This document shows, piece by piece, positions 7,416-14,253 of a stretch of 30,825 bases of DNA; position 1 is the first letter of the stretch; each line of letters begins with the position of its first letter. The notes below the pieces were generated by a model. The model was not told where the DNA came from. It ran no database searches and saw only the letters and a list, made by a program, of their open reading frames with translations. Where the stretch lies: the NCBI GenBank assembly GCA_036276235.1, contig DATBDZ010000016.1, positions 1 through 30,825 of the forward strand, written 5' to 3'. This DNA is from JANWHF01 sp036276235 (lineage in GTDB: Bacteria; Planctomycetota; Phycisphaerae; Tepidisphaerales; Tepidisphaeraceae). The position numbers were made by a program, and so were the translations under genes.

Positions 7416-7856
7416 TCAAGAAGCCGGCGGCGCATTCTCCCTCTCTCCTGTACTCGGGGGAGAGGGCTGGGGTGAGGGGCCGGCGTTCGGAGTCGAACGG
7501 GCCTCGCATTGCCGCAGAATTTCCAGGAGCACGGTGTCCAGATGATCATGAACGTCGGTGTTGAGGAAGCGAATCACTGCGTAACCATGAGCGTTCAACT
7601 CCGCCGTTCGCCGCTCATCATATTGTCGTTGGTCGGCGTGTGAATCGCCGTCCAGCTCGACGATCAACTTGCAGGCTTCGCAGACGAAATCCGCGATATA
7701 GGCACCAATCGCGACTTGCCGGCGGAATTTGAAGCCGTTCAGACGACGATCGCGCAAGCGATACCAAATCTTTTGCTCGGCCGGCGCGGGCTTTTGGCGC
7801 ATGTCGCGGGCATGAGTGAGAAGCTCTTTCGCGACGCGGGCTGTTCGACGTTCCAT
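7416..7856 (-). CDS. DUF559 endonuclease-like protein between inverted palindromic repeats
   Basis: A 146-residue protein. Residues about 10-117 match the DUF559 family, which has the Vsr/restriction-endonuclease fold: AEQKIWYRLRDRRLNGFKFRRQ, then IADFVCEACKLIVELDGDSH, then RFLNTDV. The acidic residues in ADFVC and VELDGD plus the early Glu fit the metal-binding nuclease site of the fold. The last 20 residues (Pro/Ser-rich, GPSPQPSPPSTGER) are encoded by the palindromic repeat at 7436-7483. The start codon is 15 bases from the opposite repeat at 7871-7920, and the stop of the upstream gene is two bases before the ATG. DUF559 genes next to such repeats are common in genomes; the function is unproven. 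Confidence 0.82.
   Translation of the reverse strand: MERRTARVAKELLTHARDMRQKPAPAEQKIWYRLRDRRLNGFKFRRQVAIGAYIADFVCEACKLIVELDGDSHADQRQYDERRTAELNAHGYAVIRFLNTDVHDHLDTVLLEILRQCEARSTPNAGPSPQPSPPSTGERENAPPAS
7436..7483 (-). repeat. GC-rich palindromic repeat, left copy flanking the DUF559 gene
   Basis: It has a CCCTCTCnCC...GGGGGAGAGGG palindrome with a GTAC(T)C centre, followed on the inner side by CTGGGGTGAGGGG. It is inverted relative to the copy at 7871-7920, with tails pointing inward. It encodes the C-terminal tail of the nuclease. Confidence 0.85.
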
Positions 7857-7858
7857 GG

Positions 7859-8308
7859 TTACTCGCCTGTCGGCCCCTCACCCTGCCCTCTCCCCCGAGT
7901 ACGGGGGAGAGGGTTCTGAGAGCGACCGTTCGGACATCCCCGCCGCCACCAATACGACAGTCCATCGCCAAGCGCGCCGATGAGCATTAACGCTAGACTT
8001 GCCAGGACAAGCTCGCCCGTCTGAGTGTGGCTGATGCGATGAAGGTACTCATCCCCGAGCACAGCTGATACGAATGTGGTAAGCGCAAGTCCGCAACAGA
8101 GGCACCCGAAGCGAGATAACGCAAGAGCAGATTCTCCGCGGCCCCAATGCCAGCGGTTGCGCATCCGGCCAACCTCCGCTCCGGGCAGGAGTGCAATCGC
8201 AATGAAGAAGAAGCCAACGGCCGCAATGGCGAGCGATACGGCTAACGTGCCTTTGGGCGAAAGTGGTTGTGCGCCTAATAAAATCAGATTCTCGCACTCG
8301 TGGGCCAC
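7859..8308 (-). CDS. Small membrane protein whose 3' end lies in a repeat
   Basis: A 149-residue protein, with a GTG start, 11 bases after the stop of the hydroxylase-type gene. It has three predicted membrane helices at about 22-43, 66-85 and 100-118. The last 18 residues or so (NPLPRTRGRGQGEGPTGE) are encoded by the palindromic repeat at 7871-7920, so the original C terminus was probably replaced when the repeat arrived. No family recognised. No strong ribosome-binding site is seen for the GTG, but no better start exists in frame. Confidence 0.6.
   Translation of the reverse strand: MAHECENLILLGAQPLSPKGTLAVSLAIAAVGFFFIAIALLPGAEVGRMRNRWHWGRGESALALSRFGCLCCGLALTTFVSAVLGDEYLHRISHTQTGELVLASLALMLIGALGDGLSYWWRRGCPNGRSQNPLPRTRGRGQGEGPTGE
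7871..7920 (+). repeat. GC-rich palindromic repeat, right copy flanking the DUF559 gene
   Basis: CCCCTCACCCTG followed by the palindrome CCCTCTCCCCCGAGTACGGG and then GGAGAGGG and TTCTGAG. It is almost identical to the right copy at 11846-11894. It lies at the start of the nuclease gene and inside the last codons of the membrane-protein gene at 7859-8308. Confidence 0.85.
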
Positions 8309-8319
8309 CGGTAATCATA

Positions 8320-9504
8320 TCATGATGCCCGCTGCAGCGCTTCCGCTTTCTTGGCAGCCTCCGACCTGAACCTCACAAACGGATACAAAAACTGCCGGAA
8401 ATAATTCGTCGGCACCGGATGCCCTTCGATTCCATATCCCTGCGGCCACGCGCCCGGTGGCAGGTGGTATGTTCCGAACAGGCGATCGAACAGCGGGAAA
8501 TGGATCGCGAAGTTGACGTCGATCGCTTCCTTCTCGATTCCATGATGCCAGTGATGGAAGCGCGGCGTCACCACGAAGCGGCCGAGATGATCGAAGTTCC
8601 AGCCGAAGTTGGCGTGGACGAATGTCGAGTGCAAATAGACCAGCAGGATGTACACGTGCAGCGCGGCGGGGCCGAAGCCGAGGATGTACATGGGAATAAC
8701 CGTCGTGCCGCGCAGGACGATGATTTCGATGAAATGCATGCGGGCGCCGGCCATCCAGTCCATATGCTTGGCCGAGTGATGGACGGCATGAAATCCCCAC
8801 AGGAACGGCACGCGATGAAACAGGCGATGCACCCAGTATTGAACCAGGTCTGTGAAAAACATGATCTCGATCAGTTGGAGGATGACCGGCTGGCTGGCCA
8901 CGGCGGCGCGGAATGCCGTCCAGTGCGTGTGCGAAGTGAGCAAGAGCGCCGGCGACATCGAGATGAACGTCAGCACCTGAACGAGCATGCTGCTGACCAG
9001 ATAGTAAAACAGATCCTCGCGCCATTCGGCGCGAAAAAGCGGCTGCTTGCGATGGCGGGCGAAGAGCCGCTCGATCGGGATGAAGAGAAAGCCGGTGAAG
9101 ATGACGTTGAGCACGAACCAATCGAGGCCAAGGAAAGCGCCGCCGGTCAGCTCGCCATGCGGCTGCACGCGCGAGCCGCCTAGGACTGTCGCCAAAAGTG
9201 TGATGCCGATCGAAGTAAATCCGAGCACTTTGTTCGATCGCAGCACGAGGCTGATCGCGGCCAATGCAAATGCGCCAATTAAGAGGAAGTGCAGCCCGAG
9301 CCGAAAACCTGGCTGGCCATATGTGTCTCGCAAGGGAGGTACGGTGAGAATCGAGGGATAGCGCAGACACAGGACGAAGAACATTCCGGCGACGGAGAAG
9401 ATGAGCGCGGCGACGCCGCTGATCCAGCCGGAACCGAACCGCCGATGCTCGGCGGGGGATTCCAGATCGGCGCGAACTTTGAGGCGAAGGCGATTGATGA
9501 GCAT
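8320..9504 (-). CDS. Fatty acid hydroxylase / sterol desaturase superfamily membrane protein
   Basis: A 394-residue integral membrane protein. The superfamily's histidine clusters, which bind a di-iron centre, are visible: HRLFH (226-230), HAVHH (239-243) and HHWHH (317-321). About three membrane helices precede the catalytic domain (about residues 28-48, 68-88 and 92-110), and more lie around 130-145, 165-185 and 205-220. Members oxidise lipids by hydroxylation or desaturation using O2; the substrate cannot be told from sequence. The long N-terminal extension is more than the minimal domain. The ATG has no clear ribosome-binding site. Upstream lies a repeat-rich gap, downstream a small membrane protein 11 bases away. 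Confidence 0.85.
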   Translation of the reverse strand: MLINRLRLKVRADLESPAEHRRFGSGWISGVAALIFSVAGMFFVLCLRYPSILTVPPLRDTYGQPGFRLGLHFLLIGAFALAAISLVLRSNKVLGFTSIGITLLATVLGGSRVQPHGELTGGAFLGLDWFVLNVIFTGFLFIPIERLFARHRKQPLFRAEWREDLFYYLVSSMLVQVLTFISMSPALLLTSHTHWTAFRAAVASQPVILQLIEIMFFTDLVQYWVHRLFHRVPFLWGFHAVHHSAKHMDWMAGARMHFIEIIVLRGTTVIPMYILGFGPAALHVYILLVYLHSTFVHANFGWNFDHLGRFVVTPRFHHWHHGIEKEAIDVNFAIHFPLFDRLFGTYHLPPGAWPQGYGIEGHPVPTNYFRQFLYPFVRFRSEAAKKAEALQRAS

Positions 9505-9517
9505 GCGAGCATCCGTT

Positions 9518-9590
9518 GTAGGGGCGAACCTTGTTTTCGCCCTCGCCTTTGCGGCGACCGGCAGCGGGCGAACACAAGGTTCGCCCCTAC
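9518..9590. repeat. Inverted repeat with GTAGGGGCGAACCTTGT arms
   Basis: The 17-base arms at 9518-9534 and 9574-9590 are perfect reverse complements. Inside them the sequence has a second, weaker GTTTTCGCCC / GGGCGAACAC pairing. It belongs to the GTAGGG-core palindrome group seen at 11170, 11961, 22378 and 23667. There is no T tract, so it is not a simple terminator. Confidence 0.85.
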
Positions 9591-9702
9591 AGGAATCGCA
9601 TTTGGCGGCGATGAAACAAGCTTAGCGTCAGGAGTGTTTATCAAGAAATGCGTTTCAGTGTCGGCTGGGCCGCAACTCCGGAATATGAAAACGCAAGAAC
9701 TT

Positions 9703-9779
9703 GTCATGCTGAGGTACTCCGAAGCATCTGGCTGGATTGCGCGTGCCGGCCCAGATGCTTCGGAGCACCTCAGCATGAC
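9703..9779. repeat. Inverted repeat with GTCATGCTGAGG arms
   Basis: The 29-base arms at 9703-9731 and 9751-9779 pair with a single mismatch. This GTCATGCTGAGG...TCCGAAGCATCTGG sequence is an intergenic repeat I recognise from many unrelated bacterial genomes. No protein is associated with it here. Confidence 0.85.
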
Positions 9780-9942
9780 GATGCTCCGGGAGATTCGGAT
9801 TGCCCGGCGATCGTGGTTATCGGCAAAGTGTCTCTACCGGCACCGTTCCAGTCCGGCGTGGACAGGAAAGACTGACCCCTACATAATCCCTTCGTTCAAA
9901 CGTGTTATTCTTAAGCTTCCGACGAGACAATCGTAATTCATC

Positions 9943-11175
9943 ATGGCTCAAATCAACGACCACTATCTCAAGCTCAAAGCCGGCTATCTTTTTCCTGAAA
10001 TCGGGCGGCGCGTGAAGGCGTTTGCCGCTGAGCATCCGGACGCGAAGATCATTCGCATGGGGATCGGCGACGCCACCGAGGCGTTGGCGCCGGCGATTGT
10101 TGCCGCCATGCATAAGGCGGTGGATGAGATGGCCAACCGGGCGACCTTCAAAGGGTACGGCGACGAGCAAGGATACGGCTTCCTGCGCGAGGCGATTGCC
10201 AAGAATGATTTTCAAACGCGCGGCTGCGACGTGGCGGCGGATGAGGTCTTCGTCTCCGACGGATCCAAATGCGATTGCGGCAACATCCTGGATATCTTCG
10301 GGCCGGATAACACGATAGCCGTCACCGATCCGGTGTATCCGGTGTACGTTGACACGAATGTGATGGCGGGCCACACGGGGCCGGCGAATGAGCGCGGCGA
10401 GTTTGCCGGGCTGACTTACATTCGCACCAGCGCCGAGACGAATTTCATCGCGGAGCCGCCGGCGAATCGCGCTGATCTGGTTTATCTCTGCTCGCCGAAC
10501 AATCCCACCGGCACGGCGATGAACAAGACGCAGCTTGGCCGCTGGGTGGAATACGCGCGGGCGAATCGATCGATTATCTTCTTTGACGCGGCGTACGAAT
10601 CGTACATTTCCGATCCGGCGATTCCGCATTCGATTTACGAAATCCCCGGCGCGCGCGAATGCGCGATCGAATTTCGCTCATTCAGCAAGACGGCCGGCTT
10701 CACCGGCGTGCGCTGCGCATTCACGATTGTGCCCAAAACATTATCGGGAACCGCGCGGGATGGATCAGCGGTGGAGGTCTATAAGCTGTGGAATCGCCGG
10801 CATACGACGAAGTTCAACGGCGTCTCCTATATCACCCAGCGCGGGGCGGAAGCGATTTACACGCCCGAGGGCCGCGAGCAGGCCCGCGCGATCATCGCGC
10901 ATTACATGACCAACGCGAAGATCATCCGCGAGAGCCTGACGGCGCTCGGACTGATAGTATTTGGCGGCATCAACGCGCCGTACGTGTGGCTCAAGACGCC
11001 GGGCAACGCGACGAGCTGGCAATTCTTCGATCAGCTTTTGAATCAATGCCACCTCGTCGGCACTCCCGGCTCGGGGTTCGGCGCGGCGGGTGAAGGATAT
11101 TTCCGCATCTCGGCGTTCAATAGCCGCGAGAATGTGGATGAGGCGATGCGACGGATGAAGGAGCTCAAAGTGTAG
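9943..11175 (+). CDS. dapL: LL-diaminopimelate aminotransferase
   Basis: The 410-residue enzyme makes LL-diaminopimelate from tetrahydrodipicolinate and glutamate in one step, for lysine and peptidoglycan. It is a PLP-dependent class I/II aminotransferase. The start is INDHYLKLKAGYLFPEIGRR, which with GIGDATEAL (41-49) is diagnostic of DapL. CSPNNPTG lies at 183-190, and the PLP lysine is Lys249 in SFSKTAGFTG. Length is normal for the family. This short-cut pathway is known from plants, chlamydiae and planctomycetes among others. The stop codon lies inside a perfect hairpin (11170-11201). Confidence 0.95.
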   Translation: MAQINDHYLKLKAGYLFPEIGRRVKAFAAEHPDAKIIRMGIGDATEALAPAIVAAMHKAVDEMANRATFKGYGDEQGYGFLREAIAKNDFQTRGCDVAADEVFVSDGSKCDCGNILDIFGPDNTIAVTDPVYPVYVDTNVMAGHTGPANERGEFAGLTYIRTSAETNFIAEPPANRADLVYLCSPNNPTGTAMNKTQLGRWVEYARANRSIIFFDAAYESYISDPAIPHSIYEIPGARECAIEFRSFSKTAGFTGVRCAFTIVPKTLSGTARDGSAVEVYKLWNRRHTTKFNGVSYITQRGAEAIYTPEGREQARAIIAHYMTNAKIIRESLTALGLIVFGGINAPYVWLKTPGNATSWQFFDQLLNQCHLVGTPGSGFGAAGEGYFRISAFNSRENVDEAMRRMKELKV

Positions 11176-11201
11176 GGTGAGCGAGTACGCTCACCCTACA
11201 C
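11170..11201. repeat. Perfect 14-bp hairpin overlapping the dapL stop
   Basis: GTGTAGGGTGAGCG and its exact reverse complement are separated by AGTA. The dapL stop (TAG, 11173-11175) lies in the left arm. No T tract follows, so factor-independent termination is not supported, although a hairpin here could stabilise the mRNA end. It carries the GTAGGG core shared with other palindromes in the window. Confidence 0.85.
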
Positions 11202-11243
11202 AAGTCATTCGGCGTAGCAGTGCTCGTGCATCGGAGCAACGAC

Positions 11244-11717
11244 ATGCCCAAGCGAAAATCGTGGCGGGAGAAATTGGCGAACGATAAGGGCTTGCCGAAG
11301 GTGGTGAAGATCGGCGGGCCGATGAGCCGCAATTGGGGAGAAGGGACGTGCGTCGTCCCTGCGCCGGCGGAGGTGGACGCGATCATGTCGCGCGTTCCAA
11401 AGGGGAAACTGATCACGATCAATCAGATCCGCGACCTGCTGGCCAAGCAGCATGAGGCGACGATGGGTTGCCCAATGACGACGGGCATCTTCGCATGGAT
11501 TGCCGCCCATGCCGCCGAGGAGGCGGCGGCCGAGGGCCGCAAGCGCATCACGCCTTACTGGCGCACGCTCAAAGCGGGCGGCGAGCTGAATGCGAAATAT
11601 CCGGGCGGGATTGAGAATTTGAAGAAGCGTTTGAAAGCCGAAGGGCATGCTGTCGTTCAGCGAGGGAAGAGATTCTTTGTTGAGGATGTGGAGAAGGCGC
11701 TGGCGCGGTTGGGGTAG
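11244..11717 (+). CDS. MGMT-like winged-helix protein
   Basis: A 157-residue protein starting at MPKRKSWREKL; GGAG lies seven bases upstream, while an in-frame ATG at 11220 has none. The region IMSRVPKGKLITINQIRDLLA resembles the winged-helix start of O6-alkylguanine-DNA alkyltransferase (GxVxTYGxIA). The segment around MGCPMTTGIFAW stands where that enzyme has its PCHRV active site. A Cys is present but the flanking residues differ. The family is usually annotated as MGMT-like, and direct alkyl transfer is unproven. The rest (ITPYWRTLKAGGELN, KAEGHAVVQRGKR) is a conserved feature of the same family as I remember it. Confidence 0.78.
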   Translation: MPKRKSWREKLANDKGLPKVVKIGGPMSRNWGEGTCVVPAPAEVDAIMSRVPKGKLITINQIRDLLAKQHEATMGCPMTTGIFAWIAAHAAEEAAAEGRKRITPYWRTLKAGGELNAKYPGGIENLKKRLKAEGHAVVQRGKRFFVEDVEKALARLG

Positions 11718-11758
11718 AGCAAACGGCGCATCATCCTTCTCAGGATAGGCGCATCGGT

Positions 11759-11894
11759 TTCTCCCTCTCCCCTGTACGCGGGGGAGAGGGCTGGGGTGAG
11801 GGGCCCGACGCGCGAAATGACGAACACTGTAATTCGCCAGCCGCTCGCCCCTCACCCTGCCCTCTCCCCCGAGTACGGGGGAGAGGGTTCTGAG
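11759..11894. repeat. Gene-less pair of inverted palindromic repeats (REPIN-like)
   Basis: Left unit 11759-11806 and right unit 11846-11894 are the same repeats, in the same orientation, as those flanking the DUF559 gene (7436-7483 and 7871-7920). Only about 40 bases lie between the units here. The arrangement of two palindromes with inward-pointing GGGGTGAGGGG tails resembles REPINs or BIMEs: it looks like a non-autonomous version of the DUF559-bearing unit. Confidence 0.85.
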
Positions 11895-11960
11895 CAGCGG
11901 CACTCGCAACAGAATGACTGTTTCTTGCGATGCGTTTCCCAACGACGGCGACTGCAGAAG

Positions 11961-12018
11961 GATCGGCGGGCAGTGCCCGCCCTACGGGGCACTTGTAGGG
12001 CGGGCAGTGGCCGCCGAT
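11961..12018. repeat. GTAGGG-core inverted repeat reaching into the glycosyltransferase gene
   Basis: Arms at 11961-11985 and 11995-12018 (GATCGGCGGGCAG, then TGCCCGCCCTAC, against GTAGGGCGGGCAGTGGCCGC) flank a nine-base loop. Each arm is also nearly self-complementary. The stop codon and last dozen codons of the gene at 11982 lie inside it. Confidence 0.8.
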
Positions 12019-14183
12019 ATCTTGCACATTTCACGATATGCGGCCTCAATATTTCTCGCCAACCGTGGCGCATCCATTAAAGGTGAGGCCTGCATCTTTG
12101 GACGAAGCTCCGCGCGGATTCGTTTCAAGCGTTGCGTGTCGCGCGCCAGGGATGTCGCTAGCTCGATGTACTGATCGATGTCCTGGGCGATGAGCTCTTC
12201 CAAACCGACGCAGGTTAGCAGGCTGACGCCGACGCGCGACCGGTGGGCGCGGCCGGCGAGGGTGATGACCGGCACGCCCATCCACAGGGCGTCGCAGGTT
12301 GTGGTGGTGCCGTGATAGGGGAAGGTGTCCAGGGCGATGTCGATTGTGCCGTAGCGCGCCAGATGCGAGGCGAGCGTGTGCAGCGGCGGGATGAGCACGA
12401 GCCGATCTTCGCCGATGCCGTGACGGGCGAATAATTCCTGCACATGCCGGCGGACGCCGGTGTCGCCCAGCGTGCGGTTTTTAATCGTCAGGCGCGAGCC
12501 CGGAATGCTTGAGAGAATCCGGCCCCAGGCGTTGATCATCCCGGGCGAGACTTTTTGCATCGCGTTGAACGAGCCAAAGGTAATCGCGCCCGTCGCCTCA
12601 AACGGCGGCGTTGCAACCGGCGGCGCGCCGGCCGCCGGACGGTAGCAGATGAACACATCCGGCAGGCGAATAAGGTTTTCCGTGTGCAGCGATTCGGTCA
12701 TGCCCGGCGGATCGCAACGCGCATCGGTCAGACGATAATCCATGATCGACCGCGGCAGGCCGGTGGTATTGGGATATCCCAGATACGTCACCTGAATCGG
12801 CGCGGGCTTGCGCGCGAAGGTGGGCATGCGATTGCGGCCGGTATGGCCGGCAAGATCGACCAGAATATCCAGCCTATCGGTACTGATTTGCCGGGCGAGC
12901 TGCTCCGGGTTCAAAGCCGCCACGTCGTGCCAATCTTCCGCGGGAACGAGCTTGCGAAGGCGGAGCGTTACGTCGTCGGATTTACTGACATCGCTATAGA
13001 TGATGGGCTGAACCGCCGTGCGGTCATGGGCGCTCAGAAGCGATTCGAAAAAGATCGCGACGGGATGCTCCTTCAGATCGGGCGAAACGTAGCCGACGCG
13101 CAGTGGGCGCGATGAATCGATCGCCGGCGCTTGCGGCACATGCGCCGGAGCGATCGGCGCGGTATGCTCGGCGGCCCATCTCTTGTGCTCGGCGAAGAGC
13201 TCCTCGTTGCTGATGCCCTCGACGTAATTCATCGCCAGCAGAAGATCGCTGTGAAGATATTCTGATGTCGGGTCCTGCGTGCGCGCCTGGCGATACGAGG
13301 CGATCGCTTCGTCGAACTGCATTATCTCCATGAGGACGGCGCTCATGTATGCGCGGGAGCGGACGTCATCGGGCCGAATCTGCAGTTCCTGTCGATATGC
13401 GTCGGTCGAGGCGGTGAGCTGGCCCATTTGTTCCAGCGCGTAGGCGAGAATCGCGTGCACCACCGGCATCGCCGAATCGAGGGCGATCGCCTTTCGGGCG
13501 GCGTCGGCCGCCTGCGGCCAGTAGGAAAGGCGCTGATAAATCTCCGCGATCGCCAGATGAATCTGTGGCCAGTTGGGGCGCAGCTCGAGCGCCTTGCTGA
13601 ATGCAGCGACCGCGTTGAGATGATCTCCGCCGGCGGTCAGCGCGGCGCCGAGCTGGGCATGGAGATTGGGCCGCGTTGGATCAGCGTTGATTGATCGGCG
13701 GCACAGCTCCGCCGCCTCCTGGTGTCGCCCGAGGCGCGACAGCAGCGCGCAAAGCGATTCATGTGCCGGCGCAAAGCCCGGATCGATCGCCAATGCCTGG
13801 CGATGCGCGGCGATTGCTTCCTCTACTCGTTCGAGTTTCTCCAGGACCAATCCGAGCGCGTGCGGCACCTGCGGACGAACCGACTGGCGCTTCAGTGCCT
13901 CGCGATAAGCTTGAACCGCCTCGGGGAAACGGCCGCTTGCCCGCAGTGCCTCGGCAAGATTTGTGTGATAGGGGCCGGAAGGAAGCAGCGCGATTGCCTG
14001 GGAGATCAGCTCGACCGCTTCGGCGTGCCTCCCCTGCTGTCCGGCGAGGACGCCGAGCAGATTGATCGCATCAGGAGTGTTGGGCTCCAGTTGGAGAACC
14101 TGGCGATAGAGAGCCTCGGCCTGTGGGAAGCGTGCGGCGCGGTGATGTTCGACAGCCTGGTCGAGGAGTTGTTGCGGCGTCAT
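11982..14183 (-). CDS. TPR protein with O-GlcNAc-transferase-like (GT41) domain
   Basis: A 733-residue protein. Residues about 1-310 hold eight or nine tetratricopeptide repeats (for example ALYRQVLQLEPNTPDAINLLG and AIAAHRQALAIDPGFAPAHES). Residues about 358-720 form a GT41 catalytic domain: RVGYVSPDLKEHPV with His374 at the catalytic-loop position, LVDLAGHTGRNR (443-454), YLGYPNTTG (468-476), TFGSFNAMQKVSP, and TIDIALDTFPYHGTTTTCDAL near the sugar-nucleotide site. Such enzymes transfer a sugar, often GlcNAc, to Ser/Thr of proteins. It is intracellular by lack of a signal peptide. The last dozen residues are encoded by a repeat. It follows the toroid/DUF4159 gene by 70 bases on the same strand. 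Confidence 0.9.
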   Translation of the reverse strand: MTPQQLLDQAVEHHRAARFPQAEALYRQVLQLEPNTPDAINLLGVLAGQQGRHAEAVELISQAIALLPSGPYHTNLAEALRASGRFPEAVQAYREALKRQSVRPQVPHALGLVLEKLERVEEAIAAHRQALAIDPGFAPAHESLCALLSRLGRHQEAAELCRRSINADPTRPNLHAQLGAALTAGGDHLNAVAAFSKALELRPNWPQIHLAIAEIYQRLSYWPQAADAARKAIALDSAMPVVHAILAYALEQMGQLTASTDAYRQELQIRPDDVRSRAYMSAVLMEIMQFDEAIASYRQARTQDPTSEYLHSDLLLAMNYVEGISNEELFAEHKRWAAEHTAPIAPAHVPQAPAIDSSRPLRVGYVSPDLKEHPVAIFFESLLSAHDRTAVQPIIYSDVSKSDDVTLRLRKLVPAEDWHDVAALNPEQLARQISTDRLDILVDLAGHTGRNRMPTFARKPAPIQVTYLGYPNTTGLPRSIMDYRLTDARCDPPGMTESLHTENLIRLPDVFICYRPAAGAPPVATPPFEATGAITFGSFNAMQKVSPGMINAWGRILSSIPGSRLTIKNRTLGDTGVRRHVQELFARHGIGEDRLVLIPPLHTLASHLARYGTIDIALDTFPYHGTTTTCDALWMGVPVITLAGRAHRSRVGVSLLTCVGLEELIAQDIDQYIELATSLARDTQRLKRIRAELRPKMQASPLMDAPRLARNIEAAYREMCKISAATARPTSAP

Positions 14184-14253
14184 CGTGGGTGCGTGCTCGT
14201 TGCCGCAACCGTATGTTCGCCGCGCGCGGTTGGCAAGCGAGAGGATTGGAGTA

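Larger units (their letters stand above)
9505..9942. other. Repeat-bearing gap between two divergent genes
   Basis: No gene is supported here. The stretch holds two separate inverted repeats (9518-9590 and 9703-9779, listed on their own) between the divergent hydroxylase-type gene and dapL. The promoter of dapL must lie within it, but I see no confident -35/-10 pair. Confidence 0.6.

Noticed and set aside
8315..9577. 420-codon frame overlapping the hydroxylase gene on the same strand
   Set aside because: The histidine clusters and membrane helices are all in the other frame; this one is Arg-rich.
11170..11201. Factor-independent terminator for dapL
   Set aside because: The stem is perfect but no T tract follows, and it overlaps the stop codon. 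I list it as a repeat.
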